Shown here in pieces: positions 1 through 7,086 of a stretch of DNA of 64,000 nucleotides (positions are counted from its first letter, which is position 1; every line of letters begins with the position of its first letter). The notes beneath the pieces were generated by a model. It saw only the letters and a list, made by a program, of their open reading frames with translations, was not told the origin of the DNA and ran no database searches. Made by a program: the position numbers and the translations under genes. This DNA comes from Pseudomonas rubra. GTDB lineage: Bacteria; Pseudomonadota; Gammaproteobacteria; Pseudomonadales; Pseudomonadaceae. The stretch covers positions 62,001 to 126,000 of the forward strand of contig NZ_JAMDGZ010000001.1 of assembly GCF_028656935.1 (NCBI RefSeq). Reading direction: 5' to 3'.

Positions 1-1
1 G

Positions 2-67
2 GTTTACCTGGAGGCGGCCAGCGGCCTGGCCAGCTCCCTGGATATCTTCTACAAGCGTGATTTCTAA
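2..67 (+). CDS. C-terminal end of an unidentified protein (partial)
   Basis: Only the last 21 codons are inside the window, read in the second frame and ending in TAA. The visible tail ends ...LDIFYKRDF. A terminal phenylalanine preceded by alternating hydrophobic or aromatic residues would fit an outer-membrane beta-barrel tail, but the usual aromatic at position -3 is an arginine here, so this is only a suggestion. A 9-bp perfect hairpin at 199-219 lies about 130 bp downstream but has no T-run, so I do not call it a terminator. Confidence 0.45.
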   Translation, partial: VYLEAASGLASSLDIFYKRDF

Positions 68-75
68 GGGCGGTG

Positions 76-209
76 TCAGCGTACGGCGGCAGCTTCGATG
101 AATTCGTTGCTGTCGTCCTGGCCTTCATCGGCGTACCCAGTGCGTCCGAGTCATAGTCGAAAAACTGGTCGAAGAGCTGGATGTAATGTATGGCTGGAGC
201 CCCTTCCAT
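76..209 (-). pseudogene. Possible frameshifted remnant of a small acidic protein
   Basis: On the minus strand an ATG at 209-207 opens a frame reading MEGAPAIHYIQLFDQFFDYD. The natural continuation, ending EFIEAAAVR and a TGA at 78-76, lies in another frame; ATG to TGA spans 134 bases, so one frameshift is required near 125-135. Codon choice in both halves looks like coding sequence. I do not recognise the family. The hairpin at 199-219 (GCCCCTTCC-ATT-GGAAGGGGC) covers the putative start. The rest of 68-357 shows no gene. Confidence 0.25.
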
Positions 210-357
210 TGGAAGGGGCCGGTGGTCATAGGGCCTTGCAGCTACTCGGGTGAGCGGCCGACCAAGTTGCTGCCGCCACACGGATGATTTCCTTATCGAG
301 GGTAAACAGTGACTGTGCGGGTTGGGGGTTGCTGGTGATTACTGTGGTGGGTCTTGC

Positions 358-738
358 TCAGCGGGCCTCGGCTTCCTGGCGGCGGATGTTGCCGATCTGG
401 CGCAAACTCAGGCCGTATTTGTTGGCCAGCATGCTGCGTGACTGGCCATTGGCGCTTTCGCGCTGGATTTGCTGATTGCGCAACTGGCGCAGAAAGTGGT
501 CCACCTTGGGGATCTCCAGGGCCATGCCGGCGAAGCGCTTGATCAGCGCATCCAGCGCCGGGGCGGGCAGAACCTGCGCCAGGGCGGTTCGTTCGCGATG
601 CTTGGGGATGTACTTGGGACGCCCGCCATAGGCACAGGTCAGGTTGTAGGCGTTTTCGATGCCCAGGCACTCGATCAGCATCTGCAGGGAATGCGGCAGT
701 TGCTCGATATCTATTTGCTTGAGGTCGCTCAGTTCCAT
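358..738 (-). CDS. Mor-type (Mu middle operon regulator) transcription activator, orphan
   Basis: A 126-residue protein matching the overall plan of the phage Mu Mor/C activator family: an N-terminal helical dimerisation part, a GGRPKYIPK-like turn around residues 38-46, and a C-terminal helix-turn-helix around residues 95-120 (LANKYGLSLRQIGNIRR). Family members activate phage middle or late promoters as dimers that distort DNA. The start is supported by AAGGAAG six bases before the ATG. No Mu-like genes flank it, so it is an orphan, probably left from a Mu-like element or recruited for a host promoter. Its target is unknown. Family assignment is from motif recognition, not a search. Confidence 0.72.
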   Translation of the reverse strand: MELSDLKQIDIEQLPHSLQMLIECLGIENAYNLTCAYGGRPKYIPKHRERTALAQVLPAPALDALIKRFAGMALEIPKVDHFLRQLRNQQIQRESANGQSRSMLANKYGLSLRQIGNIRRQEAEAR

Positions 739-1365
739 GATGACTTCCTTGTAGGCGATAGGTTGGCACGCAGATGCTTGAACATCCGTGCCAAGCGGTT
801 CGAGCCATTCCAGGCAGCATCAACACCACGTTGTGCCTGTCTAGCTTGAGCTGGATTCTCGGCCAGCGGGTAGAACGGAGGCTAGGCAGCAAGTGGGGCG
901 GGGAAGGTGGGCTTTGTGCATGCTGTTTGTAGGCCTTTTGGGTGGCTTCAGTAGGCATGGGGCACGGTTTACGCCGCGAGGCCTTGATTACTGGGGGCTG
1001 CCCAAAACAAACCCCGGCCTGGTTGCGCAACCCATGCTCAACCGCAGGGACGGGCCAGCAGCATGCTGACCTGCTGCTGGCGTTGTTGGCCAGTGCAGTG
1101 CCCAGGTTCTTGAGCACGCTGGAGGGCAGGTTTCCGGTTGGAAAGGCGTGGGCCTTGAGGGTGCTACCCCGCAGTACCAGGCAGCGCAGCAGGATGCGCA
1201 TGAACATGGTTGTTGTCCGCCCGTCTGGGCATCAGCCCGGGACACCATGTTGGCCAGGCCCAGGTGTCGACAGAAGCGGGAAATTGTCCGCTGGTTGGCA
1301 CATGACGATGTATCATGCGCACGGCCCACGTCGGGCCTCTTCGCCGATGTCGCAAGGAACTACCC
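739..1365. other. Gap without a convincing gene
   Basis: Overlapping open frames exist on both strands, but they are compositional: Pro/Arg/His-rich or low-complexity on the minus strand, with no ribosome-binding site or family motif. I see no tRNA, no clear promoter and no repeat. It lies between the orphan mor gene and a small membrane protein, so decayed phage DNA is possible but not shown. Confidence 0.4.
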
Positions 1366-1554
1366 ATGACTCAAGGTCAACGCCTGAAATATTCCATCCT
1401 GATCTCCCTGCTGGTGCTGGGGATCATGCTCGGATTGTCGTACCTGCAAAAGCAGGGGACGATCAGTGAGCAGGTATTCCAGTACATCGCCATTGCGGTG
1501 GCGGTCGTTGTGGTGGTGGTCAACGGCATCATGCGGCGCAAGGTCAAACCCTGA
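1366..1554 (+). CDS. Small two-helix membrane protein, function unknown
   Basis: A 62-residue protein. The ATG at 1366 is chosen because AAGGA lies at 1354-1358; a longer in-frame extension has no such site. Two hydrophobic segments are visible, about residues 10-26 and 37-53, the second a run of valines and alanines (AVAVVVVVV), separated by the polar stretch LQKQGTISEQ and followed by the basic tail MRRKVKP, which suggests a cytoplasmic C-terminus. I do not recognise a named family. The downstream regulator converges on it from the opposite strand, so it appears to be transcribed alone. Confidence 0.65.
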   Translation: MTQGQRLKYSILISLLVLGIMLGLSYLQKQGTISEQVFQYIAIAVAVVVVVVNGIMRRKVKP

Positions 1555-1591
1555 GGCCGCAAGCGCGGCCGGCTGCTGGCCGGCCGGGCGC

Positions 1592-1978
1592 TCAACGCGA
1601 AATGGCTTGCTCCAGCACCGTACGGGCCTGGGGGTTGAGGCTGTAGCACTTGTCGCTGCCCAGGTTGATCACGCCTTCGGCACACAAGCGCTTGAGCACT
1701 TCGCGAACGCTGAGGAACGACAGCGGAATATCGAGCTGTTCGAGTTGGCTGTGCACCCCGCGTACGCCAATGCTGCGGCCATTGCGATCGGCCACGTGCA
1801 AGGCATCGATGACCTTCAGGCGGATCAGGCTGGTGCGCAAGCCAAAGGCCTTGAGCAGCTCGCGGATGTGTTCGTTGCCAGCGCGCTCGTACTCGCCGGT
1901 GGTGGTTTTCTCAGTCACCGGTTGGCTGTGGCTGTGCCCAGTTCCAGCTATTGCCGCTGACTGTTGCTGGTTGTACAT
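1592..1978 (-). CDS. Small winged-helix regulator (Fur-like DNA-binding domain only)
   Basis: 128 residues. The start at 1978 has GGAG about nine bases upstream; an upstream in-frame start adds an unlikely leader. After a polar, glutamine- and histidine-containing tail of about 40 residues comes a winged-helix fold, roughly residues 38-120, resembling the Fur N-terminal domain: LIRLKVIDALHVADRNGRSI, then VHSQLEQLDIPLSFLSVREV, then RLCAEGVINLG. The Fur metal-binding dimerisation domain with its Cys/His clusters is absent, so metal sensing is not supported although relatives are often annotated as Fe2+/Zn2+ uptake regulators. It is divergent from pvdQ across about 220 bp and could act there or on itself. 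Confidence 0.65.
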   Translation of the reverse strand: MYNQQQSAAIAGTGHSHSQPVTEKTTTGEYERAGNEHIRELLKAFGLRTSLIRLKVIDALHVADRNGRSIGVRGVHSQLEQLDIPLSFLSVREVLKRLCAEGVINLGSDKCYSLNPQARTVLEQAISR

Positions 1979-2135
1979 GTGAATGCTCCATTTCGTGGCC
2001 GGTCCGTGGCCTATCCAGGTAAGCAAAAGTGTTTGCCTACACCTATAAGACGAATGAGCGCGGCAAAACTGCAGTACCCGGCGAAAAAAATCTGCAGGTT
2101 TACCTTCTAATGACGAATTAACCGGGCTGATCCGG

Positions 2136-2158
2136 TAAATTTTTCCAATGAATTTCGT
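2136..2158 (+). promoter_or_regulatory. Candidate PvdS (iron-starvation sigma) promoter of pvdQ
   Basis: TAAAT at 2136-2140 and CGT at 2156-2158 are separated by 15 bp, 42 bp before the pvdQ start. The iron-starvation box of PvdS-type sigma factors is TAAAT-N16/17-CGT, so the hexamers fit but the spacer is one base short. Orthologous pvdQ in P. aeruginosa is PvdS-controlled. Regulation here is inference. Confidence 0.4.
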
Positions 2159-2199
2159 TCAGTCAGGATGATCTTTCCCCTGATGAAGCCGGAGTTCGC

Positions 2200-4524
2200 G
2201 TGATCAAGCCTCATTCCTTTGCAAGCCTCTGTGTGGCCGGGTTGCTCGCCGGGCTCAGCCTTCCAGCCCAGGCTCGGGTGGCGGTGGGCGATGCGTCTGC
2301 CGAGATCCGCCGCACCAGCTTCGGGGTTCCGCACATTCTGGCGCGGGACGAGCAGGGGCTTGGCTATGGCATCGGCTACGCCTATGCGCAGGACAACCTC
2401 TGCCTGCTGGCTAATGAAGTGATCACCGTCAATGGTGAGCGTTCACGCTATTTCGGCCCTGGGGAGCGAACCTTCGAGCAGCGCGAGAACCTGCCCAGTG
2501 ATGTGTTCTTCACCTGGCTGAACCCACCCACGGCGGTGTTCGGCTTCTGGCAGGCGCAACCACCGGCGATGCGCGCACGCCTTGAAGGCTACGCCAAGGG
2601 TTACAACCGTGCGTTGGCCGAATTCAAGGCGCAGGGGCAGGGCCCTGAGTGCCTGCAGGCGCAGTGGCTGCGCCCGATCACGACGCTGGATTTGGTCAAG
2701 CTGACGCGCAGGCTGCTGGTCGAAGGCGGCGTCGGCCAGTTTGCCGAGGCGTTGGCCGGGGCCACCCCACCTCATGTCGCCGCCCAATTGCGCCCGGATC
2801 TTGGCGCCGCCCAGGCGCGTCAGGATCAGTTTGCCGTGGAGCGCGGCAGCAACGCCGTGGCGGTTGGCAGCGAGCGTTCGTTCAATGGCCGCGGCATGCT
2901 CCTGGCCAATCCGCACTTCCCCTGGGCCGGTGGCATGCGCTTCTATCAGATGCAACTGACCTTGCCAGGCGCGCTCGATGTCATGGGGGCGGCGTTGCCC
3001 GGGCTGCCGTTGATCAATATCGGTTTCAACCGGCACCTGGCCTGGACCCATACCGTCGATACCTCCAAGCACTTCACCCTGTACCGGCTTGAGCTGGACC
3101 CCAAGGACCCGACCCGTTACCTGCTCGACGGCAAATCGTTGCCGCTGACCCGCCAGCGCCTGAGCGTGACGGTCAAGGGCGACGACGGTCAGCTCAAGAC
3201 GCTGACCCACGATGCCTACAGCTCAGTGTTCGGCCCGATCGTGCAATGGCCCGGACGCCTGGACTGGGACAGCCGACATGCTTTCAGCCTGCGTGACGCC
3301 AACCTGGAAAACACCCGGGTGCTGGAGCAGTGGGACAGCATGAACCGCGCCGATAGCCTCAAAGGTCTGCAAGCGACGGTGCAGCGCTTGCAGGGCATTC
3401 CCTGGGTCAACACCCTGGCAGTAGATGCCAAGGGGCGGGCGTTGTACCTGAACCAGTCGGTGGTGCCCTATGTCGATGCCGCCTTGCTCGCTCAGTGCAG
3501 CGACCCGGCAGCGGGTCAGGAGATGATCGTGCTCGACGGCTCGCGCAGTGCCTGTCACTGGAAGGTCGACCCGCGCGCCGCGCAAGCCGGCATTTTCCCG
3601 GCGCAATTGCTGCCGAGCCTGAGCCGCACTGATTTTGTCCAGCACTCCAACGATTCGGCCTGGATGGTCAACCCTGCCGCGCCGCTGCGTGGGTACTCCG
3701 CACTGGTCAGCCGTGACGATCAGCCCCTGGGCCCGCGTAGCCGCTTTGCCCTGCAGCGCCTGGCGAGCCTGAACGAGAAGGGCAGGATCAGCCCGGCCGA
3801 CCTGCAGCAGATGGTCATGGACAACCAGGTCTATGTCGCCGAGCTGGTCATGCCCGACCTGCTCACGTGGTGTGCAGGACAAGGGGCCGACAAGCAGCTC
3901 ACGGCACTATGCGCCAGCCTCAAGGCCTGGGACCTTCGCGCCAACCTCGACAGCGGCATTGGCCTTGTGCACTTTCAAAACATCATGGAGGCGTTGCAGA
4001 ACCAGCAGGATGTCTGGCGGGTCGGTTTCGATGCCAAGGACCCGCAGCACACCCCGCGCGGGCTTGCCGTTGATCGGCCTGAAGTTGCCCGAGCCCTGCG
4101 CGAGGCGGCCCTGGTCTCTGTGGCAGAAGTGGCCAAGGCCGGCGATGGCGCGGGGCTGCGTTGGGGGCAAATCCAGCAGGCAGCTGACGGTACGCCGATC
4201 CACGGCGGTCCGGCTAGCCTCGGGGTGTACAACGCGATCCAGAGCGTGCCGGTCGCACCGGGCAAGCGCCTGGTGGTCAGCGGCACCAGTTACCTGCAAG
4301 TGGTGACCTTCGATGATCAGGGGCCGCATGCCCTGGGCATGTTGGCGTTCTCCGAGTCCAGCGAAGCAGGTTCGGCCCATTCTGGCGATCAGACCCGGGC
4401 GTTCTCGGCCAAGCAGTGGCAGGTGATACCGTTCACCGAGGCGCAGATCAAGGCCGACCCGCAGTATCGCCTGCAGGTGATTCGCGAGGTTGAGGGGGCG
4501 ACCGTGGCCAAGTCTGCGCCATGA
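2200..4524 (+). CDS. pvdQ: PvdQ-type acylase (pyoverdine maturation, AHL acylase), Ntn hydrolase
   Basis: A 774-residue penicillin-acylase-family precursor. A GTG start at 2200 is preceded by GGAG. Residues 1-25 form a signal peptide ending PAQA, so the enzyme is periplasmic. The family matures by autocleavage into alpha and beta chains; the beta chain begins at the catalytic serine in ERGSNAVAVGSERS. By codon count this is Ser217, matching the numbering of P. aeruginosa PvdQ, and long stretches (VEGGVGQF, LLANPHFPW, HLAWTHTVDTS) resemble it closely. PvdQ removes the fatty acid from the pyoverdine precursor in the periplasm and can also hydrolyse long-chain acyl-homoserine lactones. No other pyoverdine gene is in the window, so it sits away from any pvd cluster. 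Confidence 0.9.
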   Translation: MIKPHSFASLCVAGLLAGLSLPAQARVAVGDASAEIRRTSFGVPHILARDEQGLGYGIGYAYAQDNLCLLANEVITVNGERSRYFGPGERTFEQRENLPSDVFFTWLNPPTAVFGFWQAQPPAMRARLEGYAKGYNRALAEFKAQGQGPECLQAQWLRPITTLDLVKLTRRLLVEGGVGQFAEALAGATPPHVAAQLRPDLGAAQARQDQFAVERGSNAVAVGSERSFNGRGMLLANPHFPWAGGMRFYQMQLTLPGALDVMGAALPGLPLINIGFNRHLAWTHTVDTSKHFTLYRLELDPKDPTRYLLDGKSLPLTRQRLSVTVKGDDGQLKTLTHDAYSSVFGPIVQWPGRLDWDSRHAFSLRDANLENTRVLEQWDSMNRADSLKGLQATVQRLQGIPWVNTLAVDAKGRALYLNQSVVPYVDAALLAQCSDPAAGQEMIVLDGSRSACHWKVDPRAAQAGIFPAQLLPSLSRTDFVQHSNDSAWMVNPAAPLRGYSALVSRDDQPLGPRSRFALQRLASLNEKGRISPADLQQMVMDNQVYVAELVMPDLLTWCAGQGADKQLTALCASLKAWDLRANLDSGIGLVHFQNIMEALQNQQDVWRVGFDAKDPQHTPRGLAVDRPEVARALREAALVSVAEVAKAGDGAGLRWGQIQQAADGTPIHGGPASLGVYNAIQSVPVAPGKRLVVSGTSYLQVVTFDDQGPHALGMLAFSESSEAGSAHSGDQTRAFSAKQWQVIPFTEAQIKADPQYRLQVIREVEGATVAKSAP

Positions 4525-4540
4525 TCCAAGGTTTGCACCG

Positions 4541-4580
4541 CTCCTGTGGGCGATGCGGCGACCCGACTTGCCTCGCGATT
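4541..4580. repeat. Degenerate REP-like sequence
   Basis: GCTCCTGTGGGCGATGCGGC and CGACTTGCCTCGCGATT echo the Pseudomonas REP core found complete elsewhere in this window (GCTTGCCCCGCGAT). It fills the gap between the converging pvdQ and trhP genes. Confidence 0.35.
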
Positions 4581-5899
4581 CACTGCGCCAAATCCCTGAG
4601 CAACAAGCCGAAGGCCAGATCGACCTGCTCAGGGATCGGAAGGTACACCGTGTGCCCATCCCCGGGCGCCACGTCTATCGCAGCGCCCTGGCGATCGTGC
4701 AACTGATGCAGGTCGAAGTGGTAGTTGCCCTTGGGTGTCATCAGTTCCAGGTGGTCACCCACAGCAAAGCGGTTCTTCACCTGCACCTGCGCCAGGCCGT
4801 TGACTCGCTCACCGCTGAGCTCGCCAACGAACTGCTGACGCTCGGAGACTGAATTGCCACGTTGATAGTTCTGGTACTCATCATGCACATGCCGACGCAA
4901 AAAACCTTCGGTATAGCCACGCTGGGCCAGTGACTCGAGGTTGAGCATCAGGTTGCGGTCAAACCCGCGCCCGGCCGCGGCATCGTCGATGGCCTGGCGA
5001 TAGACCTGGGCGGTGCGTGCGCAGTAGAAGTGCGACTTGGTCCGGCCCTCGATCTTCAGCGAGTGCACACCCATGCGCGACAGCCGCTCGACATGCTGCA
5101 CCGCACGCAGGTCCTTGGCGTTCATGATGTAGGTGCCGTGCTCATCTTCGAAGGCGGGCATGTCTTCATCGGGGCGGTTGCTTTCCTGCAACACGAAGAC
5201 CTGCTCGGTCGGCGCGCCGAGGCCCAGGGTCGGTTGCACCTCGCGGACGATTTCCCCGGTGATGTTCTCGCGGGCCGCAGTGGCCTTGTACTGCCAGCGG
5301 CAGGCATTGGTGCAGCTGCCCTGGTTGGCGTCACGGCGGTTGAGGTAGCCCGAAAGCAGGCAGCGGCCGGAATAAGCCATGCACAAGGCGCCATGGACGA
5401 ACACTTCCAGCTCCATCTGCGGCACGTGCTGGCGAATTTCTTCGATCTCCTCCAGCGACAGCTCGCGCGACAGGATCACCCGGGTCAGGCCCTGGCTGCG
5501 CCAGAACTCGACGCTGGCCCAGTTCACCGTATTGGCCTGCACCGACAGGTGAATCGGCATCTGCGCGAAGTGCTGGCGCACCAGCATGATCAGGCCGGGG
5601 TCGGACATGATCAGTGCGTCCGGGGCCATGTCGATCACTGGCGCCAGATCTTTGAGGAAGGTCTTGAGCTTGGCGTTGTGCGGGGCAATGTTGACCACCA
5701 CATAGAAACGCTTGCCCTGGGCCTGGGCTTCCTTGATGCCCAGCGCCAGGTTGGCGTGATCGAATTCATTGTTGCGCACGCGCAAGCTGTAGCGCGGTTG
5801 CCCGGCATAGACGGCGTCGGCGCCGTAGGCGAAGGCATAGCGCATGTTTTTCAGCGAGCCGGCGGGGGCGAGCAGTTCGGGTTTGGCGAAATGGGTCAT
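4580..5899 (-). CDS. trhP: tRNA hydroxylation protein TrhP (YegQ, peptidase U32 family)
   Basis: A 439-residue U32-family protein: N-terminal ELLAPAGSLKNMRYAFAYGADAVY and central signature EVFVHGALCMAYSGRCLLS, followed by the cysteines of NQGSCTNACRW. In E. coli, YegQ (TrhP) makes 5-hydroxyuridine at wobble position 34 of tRNA using prephenate and iron-sulfur enzymes, in parallel with the oxygen-dependent TrhO. The length and C-terminal beta domain fit YegQ rather than RlhA or UbiU/V. It converges on pvdQ, 55 bp apart, and diverges from an AI-2E-family transporter; a perfect Anr dyad lies 54 bp upstream of its start with a TAGCAT -10-like hexamer at 5925-5930. No strong ribosome-binding site is seen before this ATG. 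Confidence 0.88.
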   Translation of the reverse strand: MTHFAKPELLAPAGSLKNMRYAFAYGADAVYAGQPRYSLRVRNNEFDHANLALGIKEAQAQGKRFYVVVNIAPHNAKLKTFLKDLAPVIDMAPDALIMSDPGLIMLVRQHFAQMPIHLSVQANTVNWASVEFWRSQGLTRVILSRELSLEEIEEIRQHVPQMELEVFVHGALCMAYSGRCLLSGYLNRRDANQGSCTNACRWQYKATAARENITGEIVREVQPTLGLGAPTEQVFVLQESNRPDEDMPAFEDEHGTYIMNAKDLRAVQHVERLSRMGVHSLKIEGRTKSHFYCARTAQVYRQAIDDAAAGRGFDRNLMLNLESLAQRGYTEGFLRRHVHDEYQNYQRGNSVSERQQFVGELSGERVNGLAQVQVKNRFAVGDHLELMTPKGNYHFDLHQLHDRQGAAIDVAPGDGHTVYLPIPEQVDLAFGLLLRDLAQ

Positions 5900-5952
5900 G
5901 ATCAGGCTGCGGCAAAAGGCGCGGATGCTACCCCGGTTGCGCTCGACAGCTA

Positions 5953-5966
5953 TTGATCTGCATCAA
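5953..5966. promoter_or_regulatory. Perfect Anr/Fnr box (TTGAT-N4-ATCAA)
   Basis: TTGATCTGCATCAA matches the Anr/Fnr consensus at all ten specified positions. Its centre (5959.5) lies about 41.5 bp upstream of the start site predicted from a minus-strand -10-like TAGCAT (5930-5925), the class II activation position, favouring trhP as target. A comparable -10 toward the transporter is weaker. Confidence 0.65.
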
Positions 5967-6021
5967 CGGCACTTTTGCCACTGCCCGGCGCACTAACGAA
6001 TACAACACACTAGGAGCGCAC

Positions 6022-7086
6022 ATGAACGAAACCGTCATGCAACACAAGGCGCTGCTGCTGTTGCTGGTGCTGGTCACCCTCGCCTTTATCTGGATCTTGC
6101 TGCCGTTCTACGGCGCGGTATTCTGGGCGGTGATCCTTGCGATCGTCTTTGCCCCGTTGCAACGACGCCTGCTGGCCCGCCTGGGCTGGCGGCGCAACCT
6201 GGCCGCGGGGCTGACCCTGTTGATCTGCCTGGTGATCGCGATTTTGCCGGTGATCATCATCAGTACTCTGTTGGTGCAGGAGGGGGCTGCGCTGTACAAG
6301 AACATCGAGAGCGGCGAGCTGGACCTGGCGGCTTACATCGAACGCTTCAAGAATATCCTCCCGGCCTTCGCCCAGAATGTGCTCGAGCGCATGGGCATGG
6401 GCGATCTTGCGGGCCTGCGCGACAAGATCACCAAGGGCGCCCTGCAGGGCAGCCAGTTTTTCGCCACCCAGGCTTTCAGCTTTGGCCAGGGCACCTTCGA
6501 TTTTCTGGTGAGCTTCGGCATCATGCTCTACCTGCTGTTTTTCTTTTTGCGTGACGGCGCCGAGCTTGCGCGCAAGATCCGCACGGCAGTGCCGCTGGCC
6601 GAGCAGCAGAAGCGTCGCCTGCAACTGAAGTTCAACCGCGTGGTGCGCGCTACGGTCAAGGGCAACCTGCTGGTAGCGGTGACCCAAGGCGCCCTGGGCG
6701 GGATTATTTTCTGGATTCTGGACATCCCCAGCGCCCTGGTCTGGGCGGTGCTGATGGCCTTCCTGTCGCTGTTGCCAGCAGTAGGGGCAGGGATCGTCTG
6801 GGCGCCGGTGGCGGTGTACTTCGTCGCCACCGGCGCCTTCTGGCAAGGTGTGGTGCTGGCTGTTTTCGGCGTGTTCGTGATCGGCCTGGTGGACAACGTG
6901 CTGCGCCCGATCCTGGTCGGCAAGGATACCAAGATGCCCGACTACCTGATCCTGGTCTCGACCCTGGGCGGCCTGGCGGTGTTCGGCCTCAACGGCTTCG
7001 TCATCGGGCCCTTGATCGCCGCGCTGTTCATGTCCAGCTGGGCAATCTTTGTCTCGACCAAGCCGCAGGTGCAGTTGCCCAGTTAA
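6022..7086 (+). CDS. AI-2E family transporter (TqsA/PerM/YdiK type)
   Basis: 354 residues. The ATG at 6022 has TAGGAG at 6011-6016; an upstream in-frame start lacks one. The N-terminus has paired hydrophobic helices (LLLLLVLVTLAFIWILLPFY, then FWAVILAIVF), a polar middle domain around residues 95-150, and a hydrophobic C-terminal half with the family features GNLLVAVTQGALGG and LVDNVLRPILVG. AI-2E members are inner-membrane proteins with about eight helices; the name comes from autoinducer-2 export by TqsA, but others act in ion or solute transport, so the substrate is unknown. Its stop codon overlaps the stop of the converging TonB receptor gene. Confidence 0.85.
   Translation: MNETVMQHKALLLLLVLVTLAFIWILLPFYGAVFWAVILAIVFAPLQRRLLARLGWRRNLAAGLTLLICLVIAILPVIIISTLLVQEGAALYKNIESGELDLAAYIERFKNILPAFAQNVLERMGMGDLAGLRDKITKGALQGSQFFATQAFSFGQGTFDFLVSFGIMLYLLFFFLRDGAELARKIRTAVPLAEQQKRRLQLKFNRVVRATVKGNLLVAVTQGALGGIIFWILDIPSALVWAVLMAFLSLLPAVGAGIVWAPVAVYFVATGAFWQGVVLAVFGVFVIGLVDNVLRPILVGKDTKMPDYLILVSTLGGLAVFGLNGFVIGPLIAALFMSSWAIFVSTKPQVQLPS

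Noticed and set aside
199..219. 9-bp hairpin after the first partial gene as a terminator
   Set aside because: There is no T-run on either strand and it lies 130 bp from the stop codon.
293..1207. A 304-residue minus-strand open frame overlapping the mor gene in another frame
   Set aside because: It has no ribosome-binding site, and its Pro/Arg/Ser-rich composition is typical of shifted frames; mor has clear homology features in the overlapping region.
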